Below, piece after piece: positions 1 through 5,049 of a stretch of DNA of 7,175 nt. Location: assembly GCA_021299075.1 (NCBI GenBank), contig JAJTFU010000099.1, positions 1-7,175 on the forward strand. Reading direction: 5' to 3'. The DNA comes from Novosphingobium sp. (GTDB lineage Bacteria > Pseudomonadota > Alphaproteobacteria > Sphingomonadales > Sphingomonadaceae). The notes beneath the pieces are model-generated. The model saw nothing but the letters and a program-made list of their open reading frames with translations, ran no database searches and had not been told where the DNA came from. The translations under genes and the position numbers were made by a program. The number at the start of each line of letters is the position of its first letter. Position 1 is the stretch's first letter.

Positions 1-18
1 CGGCCTTCGGCATGGCGC

Positions 19-46
19 GTGACTTTGTGAAAGGCCGCCCTATATC
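19..46 (+). promoter_or_regulatory. Possible sigma-70-type promoter for the first cyclophilin gene
   Basis: A GTGACT hexamer (19-24) matches the TTGACA consensus at four of six positions. It is followed after 16 nt by TATATC (41-46), which matches TATAAT at four of six. Transcription would begin near 53 and leave a leader of about 20 nt before the ATG. The -10 box lies in the loop of a small inverted repeat, GGCCG (33-37) and CGGCC (46-50). This is pattern matching only; the rest of 1-72 shows no recognisable gene end. Confidence 0.35.
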
Positions 47-62
47 GGCCCGGTCATCTAAC

Positions 63-66
63 GGAG
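63..66 (+). promoter_or_regulatory. Shine-Dalgarno site of the first cyclophilin gene
   Basis: GGAG sits 6 nt before the ATG at 73, within ACGGAGA. It fixes the start. The same core with the same 6-nt spacing recurs before the proposed TTG start of ybeY, so it serves as an internal reference for ribosome binding in this genome. Confidence 0.75.
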
Positions 67-72
67 AATACC

Positions 73-519
73 ATGGCCGAAACCCTCACCCTCAGCCTCG
101 ACAGCGGCGATGTCGTCATCAAGCTGCGTCCCGACCTGGCCCCCGGCCACGTCGAACGGATCGTCGAGCTGGCCAACGAAGGCTTCTATGACGGGGTCAA
201 GTTCCACCGCGTGATCCCGGGCTTCATGGCCCAGGGCGGCTGCCCCCAGGGCACCGGCATGGGCGGTTCAGACAAGCCCGACCTGCAGGCCGAATTCAAT
301 GCCGAGCCGCATGTCCGCGGCGTCTGCTCGATGGCCCGCACCAGCTATCCGCACTCGGCCAACAGCCAGTTCTTCATCTGCTTTGACGATGCGACCTTCC
401 TGGACAAGCAGTACACTGTCTGGGGTCAGGTGATCGAAGGCATGGAACACGTCGATGCCCTGCCCAAGGGCGAACCGCCGGCCAACCCCGGCGTGATCCG
501 CAAGGCGACTGTCGCCTGA
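73..519 (+). CDS. Cytoplasmic cyclophilin-type peptidyl-prolyl cis-trans isomerase
   Basis: This enzyme catalyses cis-trans isomerisation of X-Pro peptide bonds to help proteins fold. The 148-residue product is one compact cyclophilin domain with no signal peptide, so it should act in the cytoplasm. The catalytic core is FHRVIPGFMAQGG (residues 44-56), containing the essential Arg46, Phe51 and Gln54. A SQFFI block (98-102) supplies Phe101. The position of the cyclosporin-binding Trp of human CypA is Phe109, as is common in bacterial PpiB-type enzymes, which predicts weak cyclosporin binding. Its length is slightly short but normal for minimal bacterial cyclophilins. The ATG start is supported by GGAG six nt upstream. 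The gene converges on a second cyclophilin gene across a hairpin-rich gap. Family assignment is firm; the cellular clients are unknown. It resembles ppiB, but I give no symbol because several paralogues usually exist. Confidence 0.96.
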   Translation: MAETLTLSLDSGDVVIKLRPDLAPGHVERIVELANEGFYDGVKFHRVIPGFMAQGGCPQGTGMGGSDKPDLQAEFNAEPHVRGVCSMARTSYPHSANSQFFICFDDATFLDKQYTVWGQVIEGMEHVDALPKGEPPANPGVIRKATVA

Positions 520-527
520 CCTCTTCC

Positions 528-625
528 CCCCTCCCGCTTGCGGGAGGGGTTGGGGGTGGGCCCACCCCGCTGCGACTAGGCAGCTGCGCCGTCAAGTCTC
601 GCGCCCCTCCCGCAAGCGGGAGGGG
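528..625. repeat. REP-like pair of mirror-image hairpins between convergent genes
   Basis: Two palindromes bracket this 98-bp element. The left one has arms CCCCTCCCG (528-536) and CGGGAGGGG (541-549) around loop CTTG. The right one has the same arms (604-612 and 617-625) around loop CAAG, so it is the exact reverse complement of the left one. Between them lies a perfect 16-bp palindrome, GGGGTGGGCCCACCCC (553-568), and GCAGCTGC (580-587). The element begins 8 nt after the stop of the + strand gene and ends directly next to the stop (626-628) of the - strand gene. Paired inverted palindromes of this style resemble REP/BIME elements that occur in many copies between genes of proteobacteria. 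It may end transcription from both sides, but neither hairpin is followed by a T-tract. The repetitive nature elsewhere in the genome is inferred. Confidence 0.8.
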
Positions 626-1288
626 TTATTGCGGCAGCCGCCTGGCTGAAATGATCTTTACCGGCGGCTCCAGCATCTGGCCCTTGAGTTGCCCTTCGCC
701 CTTGGTCGGCGATAGCGGCGCGTCCCAGATCTTGCGCACCACATCCATCCCCTGCGTGACCCGGCCAAAGGCGGCAAAACCAGCCTGGGCTTCGGGCTCG
801 GCTGCCTTGGGATCGGCATCGAGGCTGGGCAGGTCTGACAGCAGGATTGACCAGTCGGCCGTGGCCGTGCCGGGGGCATGGCGCGCCATCGAGATCGTGC
901 CGGCCTTGTGGCTGATCCCGGTCACGCTGGTCGGCTCATGCGCGATGGGTTTCAGGACCTTCAGCGGATGGCCCTGCAAGCCGCCCTGGATCAGACCATT
1001 GGGCTGTTCGCCCCAGGGCAGCCGCATCGAGCGGTAGAAAATCACCCCGTCGAACTTCTTCTGATCGACATAGCGCACGAAGTTTTGCGTCGTGATCGGC
1101 GTGCGCTTGTTGTCCAGCTCCAGCTCGATCGTGCCCAGTTCGGTCACCAGCGCGACCTTGACTGTATCGCCCAGCGGTGGAGCCGGCTTGGCAGCGACGG
1201 GGCGCTTGGCCGGGGCCTTCTTCGGCGGCGCGGCCGCGGCCAGCACGAACAGGGCAGGAATGGCGAGCAGGGCGAATCGACGGTTCAT
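626..1288 (-). CDS. Exported (periplasmic) cyclophilin-type peptidyl-prolyl isomerase, divergent active site
   Basis: The 220-residue product has an N-terminal signal peptide (MNRR, then a hydrophobic stretch at 5-20 ending in AAAA) with no lipobox cysteine, so signal peptidase I export to the periplasm is expected. A Pro/Ala/Lys-rich linker (21-38) follows, then a cyclophilin domain from about 42 to 217. Conserved elements are TELGTIELEL (49-58), the catalytic-Arg segment FYRSMR (84-89, Arg86) and IQGG (100-103, Gln101). The block that is usually SQFFI is ADWSILLSD (144-152), so the usual Phe pair is replaced by Trp-Ser. The family is clear; catalytic activity is likely but less certain than for the first cyclophilin. 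It starts 17 nt after the lysR stop with only a weak GGG-type ribosome site and is probably translated from the same message. Its TAA stop abuts the hairpin element. Confidence 0.92.
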   Translation of the reverse strand: MNRRFALLAIPALFVLAAAAPPKKAPAKRPVAAKPAPPLGDTVKVALVTELGTIELELDNKRTPITTQNFVRYVDQKKFDGVIFYRSMRLPWGEQPNGLIQGGLQGHPLKVLKPIAHEPTSVTGISHKAGTISMARHAPGTATADWSILLSDLPSLDADPKAAEPEAQAGFAAFGRVTQGMDVVRKIWDAPLSPTKGEGQLKGQMLEPPVKIISARRLPQ

Positions 1289-1305
1289 GCCGTGATGCTG
1301 CCCGA

Positions 1306-2190
1306 TTACAGTCCGGTTTTCACCACCCAGTCATGGAAGATCCGCACCGCCCGCACGTCCAGCGCGTGGGGCTTGCAGATGAACCAGTAGGAATAGGGGC
1401 TCTTGACCTCGATATCGTAGAGGTTGGCCAGGCGGCCATCCTGGGCGCGGTCGAAGTGGGCATCGTGCATGATCGCGATGCCCAGGCCTTGCGCTGCGGC
1501 CTCCAGGATCAGCTGGCCCGAATCGTAATGGTCGATCGCCGCCGGCTCCAGATCGGGCAGGCCGATCGCCTGTTTCCAGGCAACAAAGCTGTCGGGCAGC
1601 TCGTTGTGGATCAGGAAGGTCTGGCGCGACAGCGCTTCGCGGTCTGGCCTGGGGCCAATCTCCTCGGCCAGGGCCTTGGAGGTGATTGCATAGACCTTGT
1701 TGTGATCAAGCTGGACCGCGTGGAACGAAGGATCAGGCTGCGGCGAAAGGATGAAGGCGGCATCCAGCGTATCGCCAACCCGGTGATCGAGATGCGGGCT
1801 GGTGTCGAAATCGATGTGCAGGCGCGGCTGGGCCTTGCGCAGTTCGGGCAGGCGCGGGAACAGCCGCTGGCTGCCGAACAGCGGCAGCACGCCCAGGCGC
1901 AGGCGCAGCACGCGGCTGTCCTCAACCTGGCCTTCGACCGCGGCGGCCAGCTCATCAAACTTGGGCGCCACGGCATTGTAGAAGGTGCTGCCATCGTCGG
2001 TCAGCTTCATCGCCTGGTGCTGGCGGGTGAACAGCCGCTTGCCGATGAACTCTTCCAGCGCGGAGACGCGGCGCGACAGGGCCGACGGGCTGAGCCCAAG
2101 CTCGTCCGCCGCCGCGCGGGCAGAGCCCAGCCGGACGATCCGCACAAACGCTTCAATCGCGCGCAGGGGGGGAAGACGGCGAATTGCCAC
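1306..2190 (-). CDS. LysR-family transcriptional regulator (GcvA-like)
   Basis: A 294-residue LysR-type regulator. The N-terminal winged helix-turn-helix spans about 6-65, with the recognition region AADELGLSPSALSRRVSALE (27-46) and the wing segment GKRLFTRQ (50-57). RRLPPLRAIEAF near the start is typical of the GcvA-like subgroup. A linker helix (about 68-90) joins an effector-binding domain from about 93 to the end, which shows the GLGIAIM segment characteristic of the periplasmic-binding fold. The start is GTG, three nt after the TAA of corC. A GAAGAG ribosome site lies six nt before it inside the corC tail, so translation is probably coupled to corC. LysR regulators often control a divergent neighbour; here no divergent gene exists, and the regulator sits in the middle of a same-strand run. 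Its target and ligand cannot be read from the sequence. Confidence 0.95.
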   Translation of the reverse strand: MAIRRLPPLRAIEAFVRIVRLGSARAAADELGLSPSALSRRVSALEEFIGKRLFTRQHQAMKLTDDGSTFYNAVAPKFDELAAAVEGQVEDSRVLRLRLGVLPLFGSQRLFPRLPELRKAQPRLHIDFDTSPHLDHRVGDTLDAAFILSPQPDPSFHAVQLDHNKVYAITSKALAEEIGPRPDREALSRQTFLIHNELPDSFVAWKQAIGLPDLEPAAIDHYDSGQLILEAAAQGLGIAIMHDAHFDRAQDGRLANLYDIEVKSPYSYWFICKPHALDVRAVRIFHDWVVKTGL

Positions 2191-2193
2191 AGG

Positions 2194-3096
2194 TTACTCT
2201 TCGGATTCGTCCCGGGGAGAGGGCGGATGCAGACGCAGACGGGTAACATGCTTTTCGTTGCCCGCAATCACTTCCAGTCGCCAGCCGCTGGGATGATCGA
2301 GAATGGCCCCGACCGGCGGCACGGCCTCGGCCAGCAGGAAGGCCAGGCCGCCCAGCGTATCGACGTCTTCCTCAACCTCGGCCAGGCGGCGGTCGATCGC
2401 AGCGGCCACGTCATCCAGCTCGGCCCGGGCATCGGCTTCCCACATCCCGTTTTCGAGGCGAGTCAGCAGCTCCTCGGGCGCGTCGTCGTGCTCGTCCTCG
2501 ATCTCGCCGACGATTTCCTCGACCAGATCCTCAAAGGTAATGATGCCGTCGGTGCCGGAATATTCGTCGATCACCACCGCCAGGTGGACGCGGCTGGCGC
2601 GCATGTCGTTTAGCACTTCGAGCGCGCCGCGGGCCTGCGGCACATAAAGCGGCTGGCGCAGCAGGCTGGTCCAGCCCTTGGGCGGCTTGCCGCTGGCCAG
2701 GTGCTTGAACACGTCCTTGATCAGGACCATGCCGATAATCTCGTCCAGGCTGTCGCGGTAGACCGGCATGCGCGAATGGCCGTGCTCGGCAAAAGCACTG
2801 ACGACATCGTCCCAGCTGGCGGTTTCAGGCACGGCCACGATCTCGCCGCGCGGGATCGCCACGTCGTCGGCATCGTGCTCGCTGAAGTGGAGGAGGTTGC
2901 GGAGCATGTCGCGCTCCAGCGCCGACAGGTCGCCGTTGCGCGAGATGCCGCCGTCGTCCTCGTGCTCGTCGATCGCTTCTTCCAGCTGGGCGCGCAGCGA
3001 CTGTTCGCCGCCGCCGTCAACCCGCTCGAACCAGCGTTTGATCGCGCGCCAGGTGGAGCGCCTACTCTCCCCGTCTCCGGATGGGCCCTCGGCCAT
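2194..3096 (-). CDS. corC: CorC/YbeX-type CBS-domain protein (Mg/Co homeostasis, ribosome-associated cluster)
   Basis: The 300-residue product lacks membrane segments, so it is the soluble CorC/YbeX form and not the DUF21 membrane form. In order: a basic and acidic N-terminal leader (1-55), ERDMLRNLLHFSE (61-73), a first CBS domain (about 80-130, with SRMPVYRDSLDEIIGMVLIK), a second CBS domain (about 147-197, with VVIDEYSGTDGIITFEDLVE), the hallmark EEIVGEIEDEHD (193-204), and a C-terminal CorC_HlyC transporter-associated domain (about 215-293). CBS pairs bind adenine nucleotides. In E. coli CorC was linked to CorA-dependent Mg/Co efflux, and YbeX to ribosome maintenance. The ATG lies 8 nt after the ybeY stop with a weak GAG site, implying translational coupling. 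The order ybeZ-ybeY-ybeX supports the assignment. Older annotations call such proteins hemolysins, which is not supported here. Confidence 0.93.
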   Translation of the reverse strand: MAEGPSGDGESRRSTWRAIKRWFERVDGGGEQSLRAQLEEAIDEHEDDGGISRNGDLSALERDMLRNLLHFSEHDADDVAIPRGEIVAVPETASWDDVVSAFAEHGHSRMPVYRDSLDEIIGMVLIKDVFKHLASGKPPKGWTSLLRQPLYVPQARGALEVLNDMRASRVHLAVVIDEYSGTDGIITFEDLVEEIVGEIEDEHDDAPEELLTRLENGMWEADARAELDDVAAAIDRRLAEVEEDVDTLGGLAFLLAEAVPPVGAILDHPSGWRLEVIAGNEKHVTRLRLHPPSPRDESEE

Positions 3097-3104
3097 GGTA
3101 CTCG

Positions 3105-3623
3105 TCAGTCCCCTATTGGCGATCCGGTCACTGGATCGCGATCGCCATATGGGTCGGCAATGCCCATCAGCGCAAGAGCCTTGATTTCCAGCGCTTCCAT
3201 CGCGGCGGCTTCGTCATCCGAGTGAACGTGGTCATGACCCGCCAGGTGAAGCAGGCCGTGGACAACCAGATGCGCCGCATGGTGTTCCAGCGGCACGCCC
3301 TTGTCCGCCGCCTCGCGCGCGCAGGTTTCGAGCGCCAGGGCGATGTCGCCGAGCAGTTCCGGCGGGCCGTCAGGGCTGAGCGCCAGCAGCTCTTCCCGCC
3401 CCACCATCGGGAAAGAAAGGACGTTGGTCGGCTTGTCCTTGCCGCGCCATTCGCGGTTTAGTTCGCGGACTTCGGCATCGTCGGAGAACAGCAGGCTGGC
3501 GGACAAGCGCGGGTTGGCGAGCTCTGGGGCGACTTGCGAAAGTGCCGAGAGCGCGCGTTCGGCCAGGACTTCCCAGTCCGGGGGCGAGGGCCAATCGGCT
3601 TCGATCGCGATTTCCAGTTCCAA
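3105..3623 (-). CDS. ybeY: Endoribonuclease YbeY (16S rRNA maturation), TTG start preferred
   Basis: YbeY is a single-domain metal-dependent RNase needed for 16S rRNA 3'-end processing and 70S quality control. Residues are counted here from a GTG at 3638 (177 aa). The metal site is HGLLHLAGHDH, with His127, His131 and His137 as ligands. NREWRGKDKPTNVLSFP (61-77) and LLGDIALALE (95-104) are the other family blocks. The usual Tyr of GYDH is His135. I prefer a TTG start at 3623 (codon 6 of the longer frame, 172 aa). GGAG (3633-3630) lies exactly 6 nt before it, and the product then begins MELEIAIE, as family members do. The GTG at 3638 lies inside an inverted-repeat arm and has no good ribosome site. 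The reading frame runs into a stop at 3678-3680. The gene follows phoH and precedes corC by 8 nt. Confidence 0.94.
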   Translation of the reverse strand: MELEIAIEADWPSPPDWEVLAERALSALSQVAPELANPRLSASLLFSDDAEVRELNREWRGKDKPTNVLSFPMVGREELLALSPDGPPELLGDIALALETCAREAADKGVPLEHHAAHLVVHGLLHLAGHDHVHSDDEAAAMEALEIKALALMGIADPYGDRDPVTGSPIGD

Positions 3624-3629
3624 ACCAGT

Positions 3630-3633
3630 CTCC
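3630..3633 (-). promoter_or_regulatory. Shine-Dalgarno site that selects the ybeY TTG start
   Basis: On the - strand, GGAG follows directly after the last base of the 83-bp inverted repeat (3634) and lies 6 nt before TTG at 3623-3621. Core and spacing equal those of the first cyclophilin gene. No comparable site serves the upstream GTG at 3638. Confidence 0.6.
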
Positions 3634-3716
3634 GTCACCCCGGACCTGATCCGGGGTCCCGCTTTGCAAGCGCGACATCAAGGGGAAGCGGGACCCCGGG
3701 TCAAGCCCGGGGTGAC
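3634..3716. repeat. 83-bp inverted repeat between phoH and ybeY
   Basis: The left arm (3634-3664) and right arm (3686-3716) are 31 nt each and match as reverse complements at 28 of 31 positions. The spacer is 21 nt (3665-3685). Each arm is itself a small palindrome: CCCCGG (3638-3643) with CCGGGG (3651-3656) on the left, and CCCCGGG/CCCGGGG in the right arm. In the transcript it could form one long hairpin or two short ones. Its style (GTCACCCCGG... CCGGGGTCCCGC) fits highly repeated intergenic palindromes that I associate with sphingomonad genomes; copy number cannot be judged from this window. It covers most of the phoH-ybeY gap and ends exactly where the ybeY ribosome site begins. Confidence 0.85.
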
Positions 3717-3735
3717 GAGGAACGGCCGCCTGACC

Positions 3736-4764
3736 TTACCCGTGCTGCCCCTCATAAGCATCGACGATCCGCCCGACGATTGGGTGGCGGACTACGTCGC
3801 TGCTGGTGAAGCGGGTAACGGCAATGCCCTCGACGCCTTCGAGACGCTGTACCGCGTCGTTCAACCCGCTCATCTGCGGGCCGCCGGGGATGTCGACCTG
3901 GTTGGGGTCGCCGCAGATCACCATCCGGCTGTTCTGGCCAAAGCGGGTCAGGAACATCTTCATCTGCGCCGGCGTGGTGTTCTGCGCTTCGTCGAGGATG
4001 ATGAAGCTTTCGGCCAGGGTCCGCCCGCGCATGAAGGCGATCGGGGCGATCTCGATTTCGCCCGAGGCCAGTCGGCGCTCGACCTGTTCGGGCGGCATGC
4101 AATCGTAGAGCGCATCGTAGAGCGGGCGCAGATAAGGATCGACCTTGTCCTTCATGTCACCAGGCAGGAAGCCGAGCCGCTCCCCGGCTTCGACCGCCGG
4201 GCGGCTGAGGATCAGGCGCTGGACCGAGCCGGTGATCAGTTGCGAAACGGCCTGGGCCACGGCGACATAGGTCTTGCCGGTGCCGGCTGGTCCCAGCGCG
4301 AAAATGATGTCGCGGCTGGCCAGCGCGCGCATATATTCGATCTGGGTCGCGCTGCGCGGGACGATCGTTTTCTTGCGGGTCCGGATCATGATCGACGGGG
4401 CGCCGTCGTCGCCCGAGACGATCCCTTCCAGCGTCGGTTCGGCCGACATCATGATGATCGATTCGACTGCGCCGGGATCAAGCTCCTGCCCGCTCAGCAG
4501 CCGCTGATGCATGGTTTTCAGCACGTCGCGGGCGCGCGCCACGCTGTCTTCCGGCCCTTCGATCTGGGCGCGATTTCCGCGGGCGGAAATGAAGACGCCC
4601 AGGCGGTTCTCGATCTGCACCAGGTTGGCGTCGAACTGCCCGAACAGCGCCCCCAGGATTGTCGCTTCCTCAAACTCCAGCTCGGCGCGTGCGCGGCGGG
4701 GCTGGATGCGGGCTTGCCCGAAGACTTCGCGGTCTTCGTGGGCGCGGGCAGGTTTACGAGCCAT
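3736..4764 (-). CDS. phoH: PhoH-family ATPase (YbeZ)
   Basis: A 342-residue PhoH-like P-loop ATPase of the YbeZ type, cytoplasmic, which partners YbeY in rRNA and ribosome metabolism. The N-terminal part (about 27-90, with LGALFGQFDANLVQIENRLG and the RGNRAQIEGP segment) resembles the KH-like nucleic-acid-binding region found in YbeZ proteins. The ATPase core starts near 133. Walker A is GPAGTGKT (158-165), SRPAVEAGERLGFLPGD (187-203) is the PhoH signature, Walker B is FIILDEAQN (254-262), and VICGDPNQVD (282-291) is the downstream helicase-like sensor motif. Length is normal. The ATG at 4764 is the only reasonable start, because an in-frame stop lies just upstream. Its AAAGGAG site (4786-4780) stands 15 nt away, unusually far. 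It leads the five-gene - strand run. Confidence 0.96.
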   Translation of the reverse strand: MARKPARAHEDREVFGQARIQPRRARAELEFEEATILGALFGQFDANLVQIENRLGVFISARGNRAQIEGPEDSVARARDVLKTMHQRLLSGQELDPGAVESIIMMSAEPTLEGIVSGDDGAPSIMIRTRKKTIVPRSATQIEYMRALASRDIIFALGPAGTGKTYVAVAQAVSQLITGSVQRLILSRPAVEAGERLGFLPGDMKDKVDPYLRPLYDALYDCMPPEQVERRLASGEIEIAPIAFMRGRTLAESFIILDEAQNTTPAQMKMFLTRFGQNSRMVICGDPNQVDIPGGPQMSGLNDAVQRLEGVEGIAVTRFTSSDVVRHPIVGRIVDAYEGQHG

Positions 4765-5049
4765 AAAGTGGGCAGGGCGCTCCTTTCAATGCAGTCGGTC
4801 TGGGCAGCCGAACTGGCTGATTCGAAGCTTAGGCGCAGCCATGCCTTGCGCAAGGGCCTTGCGGCGCGGCGTTGTGGATGGGCGGTATTCGCTCGTCGTC
4901 CAGCCGGGTAGGGCGTTCGTCGACAAAACCATGCCACTCCATGCATTTGGCCGTGGCGAGCACTACTATCGTCGATAGCCACTGGCTGGTCAGGACCGCG
5001 TGTTTCAGGGTTTGTCACAGTAATCAACAACATGCCGAGGGGCAGCTAC
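4765..5049. other. Divergent intergenic region with two small palindromes
   Basis: This gap separates phoH (-) from the secreted-protein gene (+), so it should hold both promoters. I see a perfect 12-bp palindrome CCTTGCGCAAGG (4844-4855) and an inverted repeat with 6-bp arms, CTATCG (4966-4971) and CGATAG (4973-4978), around one T. A weak - strand promoter can be drawn with -35 CTGACC (4993-4988), a 17-nt spacer and -10 GATAGT (4970-4965). Its -10 overlaps the CTATCG arm and it would give a leader of about 200 nt for phoH. No convincing + strand promoter, RNA gene or small protein gene was found. Confidence 0.5.
5037..5042 (+). promoter_or_regulatory. Shine-Dalgarno site that selects the GTG start at 5050
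   Basis: GAGGGG ends 7 nt before an in-frame GTG at 5050-5052. The upstream ATG at 5032 is preceded by an A/C-rich stretch without any ribosome site. The shorter product also gives a cleaner signal peptide. Confidence 0.65.

Noticed and set aside
25..46. TTGTGA (25-30) as -35 with TATATC (41-46)
   Set aside because: The spacer would be only 10 nt, too short for sigma-70 promoters. GTGACT at 19-24 gives a workable 16 nt.
528..549. Left hairpin as a classical factor-independent terminator
   Set aside because: The stem is strong, but the following bases are G-rich (TTGGGGG) and lack a T-tract. I describe it as a repeat that may assist termination.
1177..2613. A 478-codon open frame on the + strand
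   Set aside because: It runs antisense through the exported cyclophilin, LysR and corC. The product has no recognisable domain, while all three - strand frames give strong family motifs. Long antisense frames are expected in GC-rich DNA.
2194..3096. Hemolysin annotation of the CBS protein
   Set aside because: The hemolysin label comes from an old family name. The soluble two-CBS plus CorC_HlyC layout and the ybeZ-ybeY context support CorC/YbeX.
3634..3716. CRISPR-like or insertion-sequence end
   Set aside because: There is a single inverted pair with no direct-repeat array, no transposase and no evident target duplication.
3301..4911. A 536-codon open frame on the + strand
   Set aside because: It is antisense to ybeY and phoH, crosses the inverted repeat and shows no domain. 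PhoH motifs on the other strand explain the region.
4518..5033. A 171-codon - strand frame overlapping the phoH start and upstream gap
   Set aside because: It overlaps the PhoH N-terminal domain in another frame and has a low-complexity, Arg/Ser/Ala-rich product typical of a shadow frame.
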